From Pseudomonadota bacterium (GTDB lineage: Bacteria; Campylobacterota; Campylobacteria; Campylobacterales; Sulfurospirillaceae): 64,000 nucleotides of DNA. Under the pieces are notes generated by a model. That model saw nothing but the letters and a program-made list of their open reading frames with translations. It made no database searches and was not told where the DNA came from. The translations under genes were made by a program, and so were the position numbers. The stretch spans positions 248,001-312,000 of the forward strand of contig JAGDMU010000005.1 of the NCBI GenBank assembly GCA_017860615.1. The letters are read 5' to 3'. Positions 63,898 to 64,000 of this stretch are shown here, one piece after another (the first letter of the stretch is position 1; every line of letters starts with the position of its first letter).

Positions 63898-64000
63898 TTA
63901 GATCCTTTTTAAAAGTTCAAATTTAAAAACTTCGGAATTATACCAGTCAATTGACTGAAGTTTGCCAGTTTTTAGCTGAAAATGATACGTTTTGTTTGCA
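63898..64000 (-). CDS. tolB: C-terminal end of TolB (partial)
   Basis: The minus-strand frame entering from the right edge reads ANKTYHFQLKTGKLQSIDW and continues 14 residues to a TAA at 63898-63900. The KTGKxQSIDW ending is the known TolB C-terminus in this group, and pal starts two bases later, as expected. TolB proteins I recall stop at or near SIDW, so the tail (YNSEVFKFELLKRI) is an extension. The rest of the gene lies outside the window. Confidence 0.7.
   Translation of the reverse strand, partial: ANKTYHFQLKTGKLQSIDWYNSEVFKFELLKRI
63937..63945 (-). promoter_or_regulatory. Possible internal promoter for pal
   Basis: On the minus strand TGGTATAAT, an extended -10 element, lies within the end of tolB, about 42 bases upstream of the pal ATG. 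It would allow pal to be made at higher level than tolB. Confidence 0.45.

Overview
The window reads as chromosome of a Campylobacterota (Epsilonproteobacteria) bacterium, most likely Sulfurospirillum or a close relative. It is AT-rich and densely packed, with many genes joined by ATGA overlaps. Several gene blocks follow orders I recall from Campylobacter jejuni and Helicobacter pylori: yfgM/bamB/coaX beside gatC-cvpA-fur-lysS-glyA-DUF1882-SPOR-aroE; dnaJ beside racR-racS-recR; fliN-fliO; dus-membrane protein-dksA-rlmH-accD-suhB; and pal-cpoB-slyD-fabD-mqnB-ttcA-like. These comparisons are from memory, without a search.

Layout. 1-3.9 kb: end of a receiver domain, a CheY-like protein, then a leftward group (yfgM-like, bamB-like, a small protein, coaX, hisG). 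4-15.7 kb: rightward gatC, pilT, a 273-bp MITE-like element, a diguanylate cyclase, cvpA, fur, lysS, glyA, a DUF1882 protein, a SPOR protein, trpE, aroE and an acyl-CoA ligase. 16-24 kb: a PAS/GAF/GGDEF protein, recR-racS-racR, a Spy/CpxP-like protein, dnaJ, a YgjP-type peptidase and mntP. 24-36 kb: leftward polA, an HDOD protein, two tandem dicarboxylate symporters, uvrA, a TauE/SafE permease and an amino acid permease. 36-44.8 kb: a CheX-like protein, a TPP riboswitch with thiC, a HugZ-like protein, a cupin, a MarR regulator with a divergent AEC transporter, an ArsC/Spx-like protein, exonuclease III and a sulfite dehydrogenase pair. 45-47.5 kb: a sigma-54-type promoter, a broken fliN, fliO and a second AEC transporter. 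47.5-57.6 kb: leftward dus, dksA, rlmH, accD, suhB, gltD and gltB. 57.8-64 kb: recO, then leftward ttcA-like, mqnB, fabD, a short Fis/AAA+ regulator, slyD, cpoB, pal and the end of tolB.

The strongest unexplained signals are these. A 273-bp inverted-repeat element after pilT is flanked by TA dinucleotides and its internal repeats tile into a branched fold. A dispersed two-hairpin repeat shows base-pair covariation between copies. Four helically phased GTTAA boxes lie upstream of the Spy-like gene next to its two-component system. A MarR-type palindrome occurs both at marR and before the cupin gene. Two deletion-like lesions hit otherwise conserved genes, in fliN and at the suhB/accD junction; either could be real or an assembly error.

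I saw no tRNA, rRNA, CRISPR array, complete insertion sequence or phage. Nothing here looks like a new multi-gene defence or metabolic system; the novelty is in the repeats, regulatory sites and damaged genes.
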